DNA of 64,000 bases from Janthinobacterium sp. SUN073 (GTDB lineage Bacteria; Pseudomonadota; Gammaproteobacteria; Burkholderiales; Burkholderiaceae_D): NCBI RefSeq assembly GCF_030397665.1, contig NZ_JAPUBT010000002.1, forward strand, positions 343,383 through 407,382. Reading direction: 5' to 3'. A program made the translations under genes and the position numbers. Every line of letters begins with the position of its first letter. The stretch's first letter is position 1. Under the pieces are notes generated by a model, which was not told the origin of the DNA, searched no databases, and was given only the letters and a program-made list of their open reading frames with translations. This document shows, piece after piece, positions 8,443 through 16,451 of the stretch.

Positions 8443-9315
8443 TTACCCGGCCTGATTGATTTCGTCGTCTATCATATGGGCGAACAGGTCGAAACTCAGG
8501 ATACCCGTGCCAATGCATGAAAACACCGTGGTGCCCGCCGCATCCTTGATCGTCAGTTTCTCGGTCCAGTCATTCAGGTTCATGCACTTCAGGCTGGCGC
8601 CAGGCCAGGTGACGCCATCCACATGCAAGCCCTGCGCCGATAAGGCCAGTTCCTGTGTCTTGACATTCAGGAAATTGCCGAACAAGCGCTTCTTGTACAC
8701 GTCGCCACTGCTGATGTAACGGAAATTCACGCGCTCACCGTCTGCAAGCTTCTGCTTCAAGACGGGCATGCGGTATTCCAGGTAACGGGAACGAAACGCG
8801 TCCATGAACTCGTCAAAGCGCTTGAGTTCTCCGGTAGCCCATATCCAGGGCTGGTCGGCGCCCGTGCGGTAGGCAAGATTATTGATCATGCCTGTCATGG
8901 CGGTGGAGCCGCCGGCGAACAGATACAGGTCTTCGATATCGGCAAAGGCAGCGTAGCTGCGAATGCCGTCCAATTCATGTACCACGCCGTCTTCATGCAA
9001 TTCAAAACGGCTCTTCCGCCGCTTGAGCATTACCGCGCGCATGACCAGCACCAGCAATGCGAGCAGCAATAGAAAAGCCGCCGTGCCATAAAGAATCGTC
9101 AAATTGCTGTGCGTGCCCAGTTTGGCGCCGTTACGCAGCGTCATGGCCTGCGATTCAGTCAGTGTCTTCTGGGGCAGGGTCGTGCTCAGGTACAGCACCA
9201 AACCCGCCACTGCCGCCAGGATCGCCGCAAATACCGCAAAGAGCATAGGTACTGTCTTGCCATGCAAATACACGGCGAGTGCTTTATTGGTTTGCGGGAT
9301 ACTAAAATTGCCCAT
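8443..9315 (-). CDS. membrane protein, DUF6585-like
   Basis: 290 aa with two transmembrane helices (about residues 21-45 and 73-95) followed by a cytoplasmic beta-rich, PH-like domain. The pattern FELHEDGVVHELDGIRSYAAFADIEDLYLFAGG (start of the soluble part) resembles DUF6585 proteins, in which a glycine-bounded strand follows a charged DG turn. The ATG at 9315 has AGGAAG 5-6 nt upstream. Function is unknown. The family assignment is from memory of its pattern. Confidence 0.6.
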   Translation of the reverse strand: MGNFSIPQTNKALAVYLHGKTVPMLFAVFAAILAAVAGLVLYLSTTLPQKTLTESQAMTLRNGAKLGTHSNLTILYGTAAFLLLLALLVLVMRAVMLKRRKSRFELHEDGVVHELDGIRSYAAFADIEDLYLFAGGSTAMTGMINNLAYRTGADQPWIWATGELKRFDEFMDAFRSRYLEYRMPVLKQKLADGERVNFRYISSGDVYKKRLFGNFLNVKTQELALSAQGLHVDGVTWPGASLKCMNLNDWTEKLTIKDAAGTTVFSCIGTGILSFDLFAHMIDDEINQAG

Positions 9316-9439
9316 GTAATCTTCCTGTTAAATGATAGGAGGGTTTTCAAAACCCGGATGCCGACATATAGTCGGACCGGATTGTCTCCTATCTATTGCA
9401 GGAATGGCCACACGCAAGCGCACTCAATACTAAGCTTCG

Positions 9440-9553
9440 TCAATCATGAAGCTGATTATTGGCTGAGCACTTTATTATCTGGCATTGCAGGATTTCCCGG
9501 GCCACGTCGGCCACGTCGTCCTCCAGCTCGGCAATTATGCGCGGCCGTGTCAT
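9440..9553 (-). CDS. small ORF (37 aa) overlapping the MFS stop codon
   Basis: ATG at 9553 overlaps the MFS stop as ATGA and opens 37 codons beginning MTRPRIIAELEDDVADVARE. The first 22 codons are GC-rich like the surrounding genes; the tail (QIIKCSANNQLHD) becomes AT-rich, as if a longer gene had been truncated. It may be a translationally coupled small protein or the 5' remnant of a lost gene. I recognise no family. Confidence 0.3.
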   Translation of the reverse strand: MTRPRIIAELEDDVADVAREILQCQIIKCSANNQLHD

Positions 9554-10770
9554 GTGGAAGCAGCGTGCGCCAGGCCCCGCTGCACCTTCCACGCCAGCGG
9601 CAAGGTCAGCAGCAATATGGCCGCCAGCGCCAGCAAGGCTGTGGGCACGCTGGTATGGTCGCCCAGCGCGCCGAACAGTACGGGAGCCAGCGCGCCGCCG
9701 CCGATGGTGCCCGTGTAGAACAGGGCGAACGCGTGCTCGCGCTTGCCCTGTTCCGCCAGTTCCGGCACCGCGCCGTACAGCACGGACGAAGTGCCATTCA
9801 GCGCCAGCCCCAGCAAGGGCAGCATGGCCATGACGCCGGCCAGCGGCAGCCACAGGGCCGCGACGATCAGCACGGAAGTCATCGATTCCGTCAGCCACAC
9901 GGTTTTCATCATGCCGATGCGCGCGCCCAGGTAGCCGCACAGCAGCTTGCCGAAGGCGCCGCCCACGAACAGCAGAGACAGGGCCACGCCGATGCCGGCC
10001 GTGCCCGCGCCCTTGCTTTTCAGCAGAAATGGCAAAAAGGTCAGAAAACCCATGCGCACGGCGCTGTCCAGCGTGCCCGTGGCCAGCAGCGCGCGAAAGC
10101 CCCCTTTCGAGCCGCTGCCGGCAATGGTCTTGCCCGCCGTTTTCGCGCCGGCACGCAGCTCGCCCGGTTTCGGCAATAGCCACCACAGCAAGCCGGCCGC
10201 GCCCAGGCCCAGCAGTCCCAGCAGCGAGACGCTGGCTTGCCAGCTGCACACCAGCAGCAGCAAGCCCATCAGTGCAGGAATCAGGGTCTTGCCGATATCG
10301 CCGGCGAAATTGTATTGCGACAGCGCCTCCTTCACGCCGCCGCCCGCCTCGTGCGTGTCGGTGACGATGGACGAGGCCAGCGGATGCTGGGTGCTGGCGC
10401 CCAGGCCGCCCAGCAGCAAGGCCACCAGCAGCACGGCCAGGCCGCCCGCCTGCCCGGCGATCAGGTAGGCGATGCCAGCCAGGGTCGTGCCGCCCACCAG
10501 CATGCGTTCGCGTCCCCAGCGCCTGGCCATGCGGCTGGCCAGCAACTGGAAACCGGCCATCATGCCCGAGTAGGACCCGCGCAACAGGCCCACCATGGCG
10601 TAGCTGATGGCAAACTGCGCTTGCCAGATGGGTAGCAGCACATAGATCACGTCCGTCAAGCCGTCATGCACGGCATGCGCGCTGCAGGCGGCGAACAGCG
10701 AGCGGCGGCGCAGGGATTTGTCGGAATCAGGGGAAACGGCAGGAAGCGCGGCGACGGAAGGTTCGGTCAT
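9550..10770 (-). CDS. MFS transporter (Fsr-like)
   Basis: 406-aa major facilitator with 12 predicted helices. The N terminus (CSAHAVHDGLTDVIYVLLPIW) resembles the fosmidomycin-resistance (Fsr) branch, where a His/Asn-Asp pair sits at the start of helix 1. RMARRWGRERMLVGG in the loop between helices 2 and 3 is the MFS signature region. It probably exports a small hydrophobic compound, with the substrate unknown. No clear ribosome-binding site precedes the ATG. It is followed by the ATGA-overlapping small ORF at 9440-9553. Confidence 0.82.
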   Translation of the reverse strand: MTEPSVAALPAVSPDSDKSLRRRSLFAACSAHAVHDGLTDVIYVLLPIWQAQFAISYAMVGLLRGSYSGMMAGFQLLASRMARRWGRERMLVGGTTLAGIAYLIAGQAGGLAVLLVALLLGGLGASTQHPLASSIVTDTHEAGGGVKEALSQYNFAGDIGKTLIPALMGLLLLVCSWQASVSLLGLLGLGAAGLLWWLLPKPGELRAGAKTAGKTIAGSGSKGGFRALLATGTLDSAVRMGFLTFLPFLLKSKGAGTAGIGVALSLLFVGGAFGKLLCGYLGARIGMMKTVWLTESMTSVLIVAALWLPLAGVMAMLPLLGLALNGTSSVLYGAVPELAEQGKREHAFALFYTGTIGGGALAPVLFGALGDHTSVPTALLALAAILLLTLPLAWKVQRGLAHAAST

Positions 10771-10847
10771 GACTGTGCATGCAAGAAATCAGGAGGCGAC
10801 CAGCTTACTACAAATTGCAAATAGCATCTTGCTCGCCTTGCGTCCCC

Positions 10848-11873
10848 TTACAGGCGCGCCTGCTTGCGCTGCCGCATCAGGCCAAGCAGGGCAAGACCAC
10901 CCACCAGCATGGCGTAGCTGGACGGTTCCGGCACTGCCGGTATGTCGATGCGGCGAACAGCGGTACCGTCCACGATATCGAAACCGCTGCCTATGCCGCT
11001 GCAGCCCTTGCCGCCGATGCGCGCGCCGTCGCCCGTTGACACATACGATGTGGCGGAAAAGAGCCCGCCGCACGCGCCACCCACGCCCGTCACGCTGGTG
11101 CCCGCGCCCACGCTGACGTAATTCTTTGCCAGGACGGTGCCGATGAACTCCCCGCTGGCGCCCAGGCTCGTGTAGCCGCCACTATTCCAGATGACGCTGT
11201 TGCTGGCATCGGCATTGATCAGGACAATTTTCATGGCCGCTCCGGTGACCAGGTAATCGTCGATATTGAACACCCAGGATTGATTGGAGCGGTTCTGTCC
11301 GTCCAGGGTCAGCGTGATGCCGGCCGTGGTCGACAGATTGGCCGCCGAAAACACGCCCGGATACAGCGTGGTGTCGAGCGTCATGGTCGTGCCCAGGGCG
11401 GTCCCCCGCCCCATGTTCTTCAAGGCGGCCTGCGCGGCGCCGACCTGCTGCGCATCGCTCTGCACGTTCACCGGCGGCGCGGAAAGCGTGCCTGCACCAT
11501 GGGTGGTGCTACTGGCGGACAAGGTGACCGCGCCCAGCGCCGCCACCTTGCCGGCCACGCTGGCATTGGCGCCGACGGTGGCGGCGCCGCCACTGAGCAT
11601 ATTGCCGCTCACGACGGCATCGGCGCCGATGGTGGACGCGCCCAGGGACAGCAGATTGCCGCTGAGCCGCGACGCGGCGCCCATGGTGGCGACATCGCCC
11701 GAGACGATATCGCCCGTGACGGTCGAGTTCGCGCCCGTGGTCGCATAGGTGAGCGCAAACACGGAGGAACCGGCTAGCGACTGGCCAAACAGGGGCACGC
11801 CTTCGGCATGGACTTGCGCGGCAGTGCAGGCCAGCGTGACGAGCAGCGCCAGTGTCGATGGAGGCAATTTCAT
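10848..11873 (-). CDS. DUF3494-type ice-binding protein with PEP-CTERM anchor
   Basis: 341-aa secreted protein. Signal peptide 1-23 (cleavage after QVHA), then a repetitive beta-solenoid region (about 25-285) rich in TVTGDIVSGD, SRLSGNLLSLGAS, AVVSGNMLSGGA and ASVAGKVAALGA turns, and the core LTLDGQNRSNQSWVFNIDDYLVTG... GEFIGTVLAKNYVSVGAGTSVTG typical of DUF3494 antifreeze/ice-binding domains. The C terminus VPEPSSYAMLVGG plus a hydrophobic helix and basic tail (314-341) is a textbook PEP-CTERM sorting signal, so the protein is probably handled by an exosortase. The frame extends to 12035, but MKLPPSTLALLV at 11873 starts the signal peptide; a start at 11900 is also possible. Confidence 0.82.
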   Translation of the reverse strand: MKLPPSTLALLVTLACTAAQVHAEGVPLFGQSLAGSSVFALTYATTGANSTVTGDIVSGDVATMGAASRLSGNLLSLGASTIGADAVVSGNMLSGGAATVGANASVAGKVAALGAVTLSASSTTHGAGTLSAPPVNVQSDAQQVGAAQAALKNMGRGTALGTTMTLDTTLYPGVFSAANLSTTAGITLTLDGQNRSNQSWVFNIDDYLVTGAAMKIVLINADASNSVIWNSGGYTSLGASGEFIGTVLAKNYVSVGAGTSVTGVGGACGGLFSATSYVSTGDGARIGGKGCSGIGSGFDIVDGTAVRRIDIPAVPEPSSYAMLVGGLALLGLMRQRKQARL

Positions 11874-12363
11874 GGGTTTCTTTTTGCGCAGCTTGCGCAT
11901 GAATGGAGTGACGTGCAATGGAGTTACGTGCCTATCCCGGGCCATCATGGCCAACTTGAGAATGCACGGTCGTGTCGCGACTAGCGGCAGGCAGCAGAGG
12001 TGAAACACCTGAAACGATATCGTCGAATGCAGCAAGCCAGTACGACCGCGAATACGGGCCGGTAGGCGGGGAAGTACCGCGGGGGCATGGGCGGCGGGCG
12101 TTCAGCTGTTCCGATGGGCGGGTCACACTGACAACATGACGCATCGGAACTGGTAAATTGCTTAATGGAAATAGTACAGCGCCTGTCGGCGATTAGCCAG
12201 TCAATTATTACTATGAGGAAATTTGTATTATTTTCTGTCTCATTTCTCCCCTGGCACAACCTTCCCCCTGTTTTGGCGCACCATAAATATAGCTCCACAG
12301 GCACAGGGCCGTGGTATAACTGCCATGTACACCTTGTACCTTTCATCAGAGGCCAGCGCGACC
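11874..12363. promoter_or_regulatory. divergent intergenic region between the ice-binding and EAL genes
   Basis: Nearly 490 bp without a convincing gene. It holds a tandem 15-bp direct repeat near the ice-binding gene, a GC-rich middle (12040-12130) and an AT-rich part (12150-12300) that must contain the EAL promoter. A frame from 12165 contains a signal-peptide-like stretch but runs out of phase into the EAL gene, so I do not call it. Confidence 0.4.
11902..11931. repeat. tandem 15-bp direct repeat upstream of the ice-binding gene
   Basis: AATGGAGTGACGTGC is followed immediately by AATGGAGTTACGTGC (one mismatch), starting 29 bp upstream of the ice-binding protein start codon. Two copies spaced 15 bp apart may form a regulator-binding site or lie in the 5' leader. 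Confidence 0.5.
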
Positions 12364-13143
12364 ATGACGTCCTCCAGCGATACCCCGGACCAGTCCGGGA
12401 AAAAGGCAGGCTGCAGCCAGTGCCGGGATGCCGCGCCACTGGGCTTCGACTTCACTTTTGCCTACCAACCGATCGTCGACCTGTCCACGCGCTCGATCTT
12501 TGGCCATGAAGCACTGGTGCGCGGCCCGAACGGCGAATCGGCATACTCGATCTTGTCGCAGGTGAATGACGAAAACCGCTATGTGTTCGATCAGGCCTGC
12601 CGCGTGCGCGCCATCGAGGGCGCGGCCCGGCTGGGCATCGAGGAATATCTGTCCATCAATTTTCTGCCGAATGCCGTGTACCGCCCGGAAGCGTGCATCC
12701 AGGCCACTTTAGCGGCGGCGCGCGCATGCAATTTCCCCATTCGCCGCATCATCTTCGAGGTGACCGAGGGCGAAGAAGTGCGCGACCGGCCCCACCTCGT
12801 CAACATCTTTCATGAATATCGCCGCTTCGGCTTCCAGACGGCCATCGACGATTTCGGCGCCGGCTACGCGGGACTGACCCTGCTGGCGGAATATCAGCCG
12901 CATATCATCAAGATCGACATGGAACTGGTGCGCGGCATCGAAGCCAGCGCACCCAGGCAGGCGATCGTCAAGGGCATCGTCGCCATGTGCAAGGAACTCG
13001 ACATTCAAGTCCTGGCAGAAGGCATCGAAACGGCCGCCGAGCGCGATTGCTTGAAGGGGATGGGTATCGACTTGATGCAGGGATACCTATTTTGCAAACC
13101 GGCACTGATGGCCATCGGCGTGATCAATCCGGCAGCGTGGTGA
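12364..13143 (+). CDS. EAL-domain cyclic-di-GMP phosphodiesterase
   Basis: 259-aa stand-alone EAL protein. Catalytic elements are all present: EALVRG (49-54), the Asn of SINFLPN, the Glu of FEVTEGEE, IDDFGAGYAG, the Lys of IIKIDMELV, AEGIET and GYLFCKP. It should hydrolyse c-di-GMP to pGpG in the cytoplasm. A CSQC motif at 17-20 precedes the domain and could bind metal or respond to redox. I start at MTSSSDTPD (12364); upstream ATGs at 12223 and 12325 read through low-quality sequence. No membrane or GGDEF domain is attached. Confidence 0.87.
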   Translation: MTSSSDTPDQSGKKAGCSQCRDAAPLGFDFTFAYQPIVDLSTRSIFGHEALVRGPNGESAYSILSQVNDENRYVFDQACRVRAIEGAARLGIEEYLSINFLPNAVYRPEACIQATLAAARACNFPIRRIIFEVTEGEEVRDRPHLVNIFHEYRRFGFQTAIDDFGAGYAGLTLLAEYQPHIIKIDMELVRGIEASAPRQAIVKGIVAMCKELDIQVLAEGIETAAERDCLKGMGIDLMQGYLFCKPALMAIGVINPAAW

Positions 13144-13176
13144 CCGGCAGTCACCACGCACCATTCTGCTCCGGCC

Positions 13177-13473
13177 TTACTTGCCCATCGCATCCTTCTT
13201 CATCTCGTCCTTTTTCATTTCATCCTTCTTCATGCCGTCTTTCGCCATGGCATCTTTTGCCATGCCATCCTTGGCCATGTGATCCTTTTTCATGTGTTTC
13301 TTGGCCATCGGCTTGTGCATGCCGTCCTTGTCCATCGCATCCTTGTGCATGGCGTCGGCCGAAGCGTCCTTGGCCATCGGGTCTTTCTTCATGGCGTCCT
13401 GGGCAAACGCGGCGCCCGACATGAGGATGGCGGAAGCGAGGATGGCGGCGAAGGTGGTGATGGTGGTTTTCAT
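13177..13473 (-). CDS. pentapeptide MXKDX repeat protein (secreted)
   Basis: 98 aa: signal peptide 1-24 (cleavage after AFA), then about 14 repeats of the five-residue unit M-x-K-D-x (DAMKKD, PMAKD, AMHKD, GMAKD, EMKKD) to the C terminus, matching the known MXKDX repeat family. The mature protein is almost entirely Met, Lys, Asp, Ala and Gly with no Cys or aromatic residues, so it is probably disordered and could bind metal through its many Met, His and Asp side chains. It lies beside SigF-linked redox genes. Confidence 0.9.
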   Translation of the reverse strand: MKTTITTFAAILASAILMSGAAFAQDAMKKDPMAKDASADAMHKDAMDKDGMHKPMAKKHMKKDHMAKDGMAKDAMAKDGMKKDEMKKDEMKKDAMGK

Positions 13474-13554
13474 GATATGTCCTTGTCTCTAGGTTAAATG
13501 GGCAAGTGCCCGGTGTAAAAGCGACTACGGTGCTGCAGGTGTTGCTAAAAATGT

Positions 13555-14325
13555 TCAGGAACCGCCGAACCAGTTATATCCCTGATTCTCCCAATACCCT
13601 CCCGGATACGTATTCGTGACGAAAATGGCCTGGATGTGCTTGGGATTCTTGTAGCCCAGCTTGGTCGGCATGCGCAGTTTCATCGGGTAGCCGTATTTCG
13701 GCGGCAATTCCTGGCCGTCATACGTGAGGGCCATGATGGTTTGCGGATGCAGGGCCGTGGCCATGTCGATGCTTGTAAAATAATCGTCGGCGCACTTGAA
13801 GCCGATGTATCTGGCCGTCGTGTCGGCGCCCACCCGCTTGAGGAAGTGGGAAAACGGCACGCCGCCCCACTTGCCGATGGCGCTCCAGCCTTCCACGCAG
13901 ATGTGGCGCGTGACCTGCGTTTCCTGTGGCAGGGCGCGCAGCTGCGGCAAGGTCCACGGCTTCTTGTCGGCGATCAAGCCACTCAATTCCAGGCGCCAGG
14001 CGTCACCATCGACCTCTTCCACCTCGTCCTCGCCGTAATACGCGTTGAAGGGAAACGGCCGCGTGATCATGGAATCGGGATACGTGGGCGCCAGTTTATT
14101 CGGGTCAAACAGCCAGCCCTGTACCCGGTCGTTGAAGCGCGAGACGGCCGTCAGCGCCGTTTCAATGCTGGATGGGTCATTGATGTTGCAACCGGTCAGC
14201 AGCGACAGGCCGCCCAGGGTCAGGCCGCGCTGCAGGAACAGGCGCCGCGACGGCTGTTTGATCTGGCGCAAGGCGTCGGCCAGCATGGCCTGGCCCTGCT
14301 CTGGCACGATGATGGTTTTTTTCAT
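13555..14325 (-). CDS. molybdopterin-dependent oxidoreductase (YedY/MsrP-like)
   Basis: 256-aa sulfite-oxidase-fold enzyme. The N terminus contains SRRLFLQRG (about 26-34), a Tat twin-arginine signal ending in a hydrophobic stretch and a Cys (LLTGC), so it is exported folded and may be lipidated. HICVEGWSAIGKWGG (about 140-155) supplies the Cys that ligates Mo in the family. The ATG at 14325 has AAGGAG 6 nt upstream; the longer frame upstream belongs to the neighbour. It follows a cytochrome b gene by 11 nt, its likely electron partner. Family members repair oxidised methionine or reduce S/N-oxides. Confidence 0.87.
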   Translation of the reverse strand: MKKTIIVPEQGQAMLADALRQIKQPSRRLFLQRGLTLGGLSLLTGCNINDPSSIETALTAVSRFNDRVQGWLFDPNKLAPTYPDSMITRPFPFNAYYGEDEVEEVDGDAWRLELSGLIADKKPWTLPQLRALPQETQVTRHICVEGWSAIGKWGGVPFSHFLKRVGADTTARYIGFKCADDYFTSIDMATALHPQTIMALTYDGQELPPKYGYPMKLRMPTKLGYKNPKHIQAIFVTNTYPGGYWENQGYNWFGGS

Positions 14326-14336
14326 GATGCTCTCCT

Positions 14337-14933
14337 TTAACGTCCGCGCAGCATGGCGAGCAGTGTGCGCGGCACCAGCGCCACCATCAGCAGGTGCACG
14401 CCGACAAAGCCCGTCAGCAGCGCCATGGCGATGAAGTGGACTCTGCGCGCGCTTTCGTAGCCGCCCAGCAGCTCGCGCAAGATGGGAAACTGCACGGATT
14501 TCCACAGCACCAGACCGGACAGCACCAGCACGATGCAGTCGAGCATGACGAACAGATAGGCGGCGCGCTGCACCATGTTGTAGCGGCGCGGGTCCGCATG
14601 GGCCAGCTTGCCCTTCAGCGCGGCAAGGAAATCGGCCAGCAGCAGGCGCGGCGAGAGGGGAAAGAACTGGCGCCGCAGCCGTCCCGAGACGATATTGATG
14701 ATGAGATACAGCAAACCATTGCCCACCAGCAGCCACATGGCGGCGAAATGCCATTGCAAGGCGCCGCCCAGCCAGCCGCCCAGGGTCAGCGCGCGCGGCA
14801 GCTCGAAGGGGAAGAAGGGCGCCGCGTTGTAGATGCGCCAGCCGCTGGTGGCCAGCACCACCACGGCCACGGCATTGAGCCAGTGCGTCAGGCGCAGCCA
14901 GGCGGGGTGGATCACGCTCGCTGGTCGGCTCAT
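14337..14933 (-). CDS. cytochrome b561/Ni,Fe-hydrogenase-type cytochrome b
   Basis: 198-aa inner-membrane di-haem cytochrome b with four to five helices. Candidate axial His residues are in RLTHWLNAV (helix 1), LQWHFAAMWLL (helix 2), RRVHFIAMALL and GVHLLMVAL (late helices). ATG at 14933 has AAGGAG 7 nt upstream and overlaps the DUF1223 stop as TGATG, which implies coupling. It probably passes quinol electrons to the periplasmic molybdoenzyme encoded downstream, as MsrQ does for MsrP, though it is a different haem protein family. Confidence 0.85.
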   Translation of the reverse strand: MSRPASVIHPAWLRLTHWLNAVAVVVLATSGWRIYNAAPFFPFELPRALTLGGWLGGALQWHFAAMWLLVGNGLLYLIINIVSGRLRRQFFPLSPRLLLADFLAALKGKLAHADPRRYNMVQRAAYLFVMLDCIVLVLSGLVLWKSVQFPILRELLGGYESARRVHFIAMALLTGFVGVHLLMVALVPRTLLAMLRGR

Positions 14934-15715
14934 CACATCACTCCTTTCGCGCACGATGCCGTGCTGACGGCTTGCAGGATGGCGCTGCTGTCGGCCCGCT
15001 GCACGAAGGCCACCACTTGCAGCTGCTCGGGGCGCCAGCTAACGGGCAGCTTGACTTCGCGGCGCAGCCGGGCGCTGCCTTGCGCCAGCGCAACCGGCCC
15101 CAGCCACAGGCGCACGGCCGCATCGTGATGCAGGGTGGCGCCCCGGTTTTCGCCGCGCAGGACGGTCGAGACGATGGCGCTTTCGCTGATGGCCACATAC
15201 AGCTGGCCGCTCGTCTGCGCGTCCGGTGCGCTGGCATCGGCTTCAATCACTAGTTTTCCGCCCGGCCCCGGCGTGGCGGACAGGCCGATAGCGACGGGCG
15301 CGGCGGTCGCATTGATGCGGCGGATGGCGGCCGGCAGTTGCGTATCCCAGCTGCGCAACTCCGTGCCACCCACAAAGAATTGGGGCGTGTAAGCCACATG
15401 GCGCGGCTGGAGGCGCAGCAGCTCGGCCTGGCGCGCATCGAATTGCGGCTGCGCCAGCGGGTCCGTCCAGCCAATCTGGTCCCAGTAAGTGACGTGCAAG
15501 GCCAGCGGCACGATCAGGCTGGCCGCGCCCGCTTCCTTGCGCAAGGCGTTCAGACGCTGGTCGGCGGGCGGGCAGCTGGAGCAGCCTTCGCTGCTGTACA
15601 GTTCCACCAGCGCCGCCGTCTGCGGACCGCTTTGCACGGCGCAGCGCTGGCCCGCTGCCACGCTCATGCTCAGGACGGGAAGTAGAAGTATTGCAAGGCG
15701 GTGCTTGATGTCCAT
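14933..15715 (-). CDS. DUF1223 thioredoxin-like secreted protein
   Basis: 260 aa: signal peptide about 1-21, then VELYSSEGCSSCPPAD (about 38-53), the DUF1223 hallmark with a CxxC that places it in the thioredoxin-like superfamily. LHVTYWDQIGWTDP and YTPQFFVGG are further conserved blocks. The role is unknown; a periplasmic thiol-redox function is inferred. First gene of the operon with the cytochrome b and YedY-like genes, and directly downstream of an exact SigF-type promoter. Confidence 0.87.
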   Translation of the reverse strand: MDIKHRLAILLLPVLSMSVAAGQRCAVQSGPQTAALVELYSSEGCSSCPPADQRLNALRKEAGAASLIVPLALHVTYWDQIGWTDPLAQPQFDARQAELLRLQPRHVAYTPQFFVGGTELRSWDTQLPAAIRRINATAAPVAIGLSATPGPGGKLVIEADASAPDAQTSGQLYVAISESAIVSTVLRGENRGATLHHDAAVRLWLGPVALAQGSARLRREVKLPVSWRPEQLQVVAFVQRADSSAILQAVSTASCAKGVM

Positions 15716-15776
15716 GGTCTTTCACCGGTATATTAAATTAAGAAGCGTTGAATGAAGAAGCGTGCTTGCCTGTCAA

Positions 15777-15802
15777 TTCGCCGCAGCATGCGGATTGGTT
15801 AC
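15777..15802 (-). promoter_or_regulatory. SigF (ECF) promoter, GTAACC-N16-CGAA
   Basis: On the minus strand GTAACC (15802-15797) is followed after exactly 16 nt by CGAA (15780-15777), identical to the promoter element reported for the Caulobacter SigF regulon. It points at the DUF1223-cytochrome b-YedY operon (start codon 15715, leader about 55 nt) and the sigF homologue is the divergent neighbour. In Caulobacter a YedY-type gene is a SigF target, so context and sequence agree. Confidence 0.75.
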
Positions 15803-15860
15803 AGCCACCATCAAATAATTTAAGATTTATTTTTTTCAACGCCTGTCACCAAAGGCCTGC

Positions 15861-16451
15861 ATGCAACGAATACCTGTAAGCGAACACCTGCATGGCACGG
15901 AATTGCGGCTGCACGGCTTGATGTTGCGCGGGCTCGATGGCGATGCGACGGCGTATCGCAGTTTCTTGCAGGCCACCAGCAGCCATTTGCGCGCGTTTTT
16001 CCGGCGACGCCTGCAACGCTGGCCGGACGAGGTGGAAGACCTGGTGCAGGAATGTTTGTTGGCCATCCACAACCAGCGCCTGACGTATGACACGGGCGTG
16101 CCGCTGACGTCGTGGATTCATGCGATCGCGCGCTACAAATGGATCGACTGGCTGCGCCGGCATGGGCGGCGCGAGGCGCAGCACTTGCCGTACGACGAAG
16201 AAGATAGTGCGCAGGAACTGTTTTCCAGCGCCGATGCCGAGGCGGCCGAAGCCAGCCGCGACCTGGGCAAGCTGCTGGCCACCTTGCCGGCGCAGCAGCG
16301 CGACGCCATCGTGCATACCAAGCTCGACGGCTGGTCCGTGCGCGACACGGCCGCCGCCATGGACATTTCGGAAGCCAGCGTCAAGGTGGCCGTGCATCGT
16401 GGCTTGAAGGCGCTGGCGGCCAATTTAAGGATGGAAGGAAACACACCATGA
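15861..16451 (+). CDS. sigF: ECF-family RNA polymerase sigma factor (SigF-like)
   Basis: 196 aa with sigma region 2 (LRAFFRRRLQRWPDEVEDLVQECLLAIHNQR... SWIHAIARYKWIDWLRR, about 45-105) and region 4 (LPAQQRDAIVHTKLDGWSVRDTAAAMDISEASVKVAVHRGLKAL, about 140-188). The NrsF-type anti-sigma gene overlaps its stop by 4 nt, which identifies the ECF group. ATG at 15861 has AAAGG 6 nt upstream; an internal ATG at 15921 would also leave region 2 intact. In Caulobacter this system responds to chromate and cadmium stress. Confidence 0.9.
   Translation: MQRIPVSEHLHGTELRLHGLMLRGLDGDATAYRSFLQATSSHLRAFFRRRLQRWPDEVEDLVQECLLAIHNQRLTYDTGVPLTSWIHAIARYKWIDWLRRHGRREAQHLPYDEEDSAQELFSSADAEAAEASRDLGKLLATLPAQQRDAIVHTKLDGWSVRDTAAAMDISEASVKVAVHRGLKALAANLRMEGNTP

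Noticed and set aside
12165-12509. Plus-strand ORF with a signal-peptide-like start upstream of the EAL gene
   Set aside because: It reads out of phase into the EAL gene, whose codons and motifs are clearly real, and has no ribosome-binding site or domain.
13177-13473. Regularly spaced DNA repeats resembling a CRISPR or satellite array
   Set aside because: The periodicity is 15 bp and encodes the M-x-K-D-x protein repeat in frame, with no spacers.
13474-13554. SigF-type promoter for the MXKDX gene (GCAACA-N16-CGCT)
   Set aside because: Only a partial match at both elements; not distinguishable from chance without expression data.
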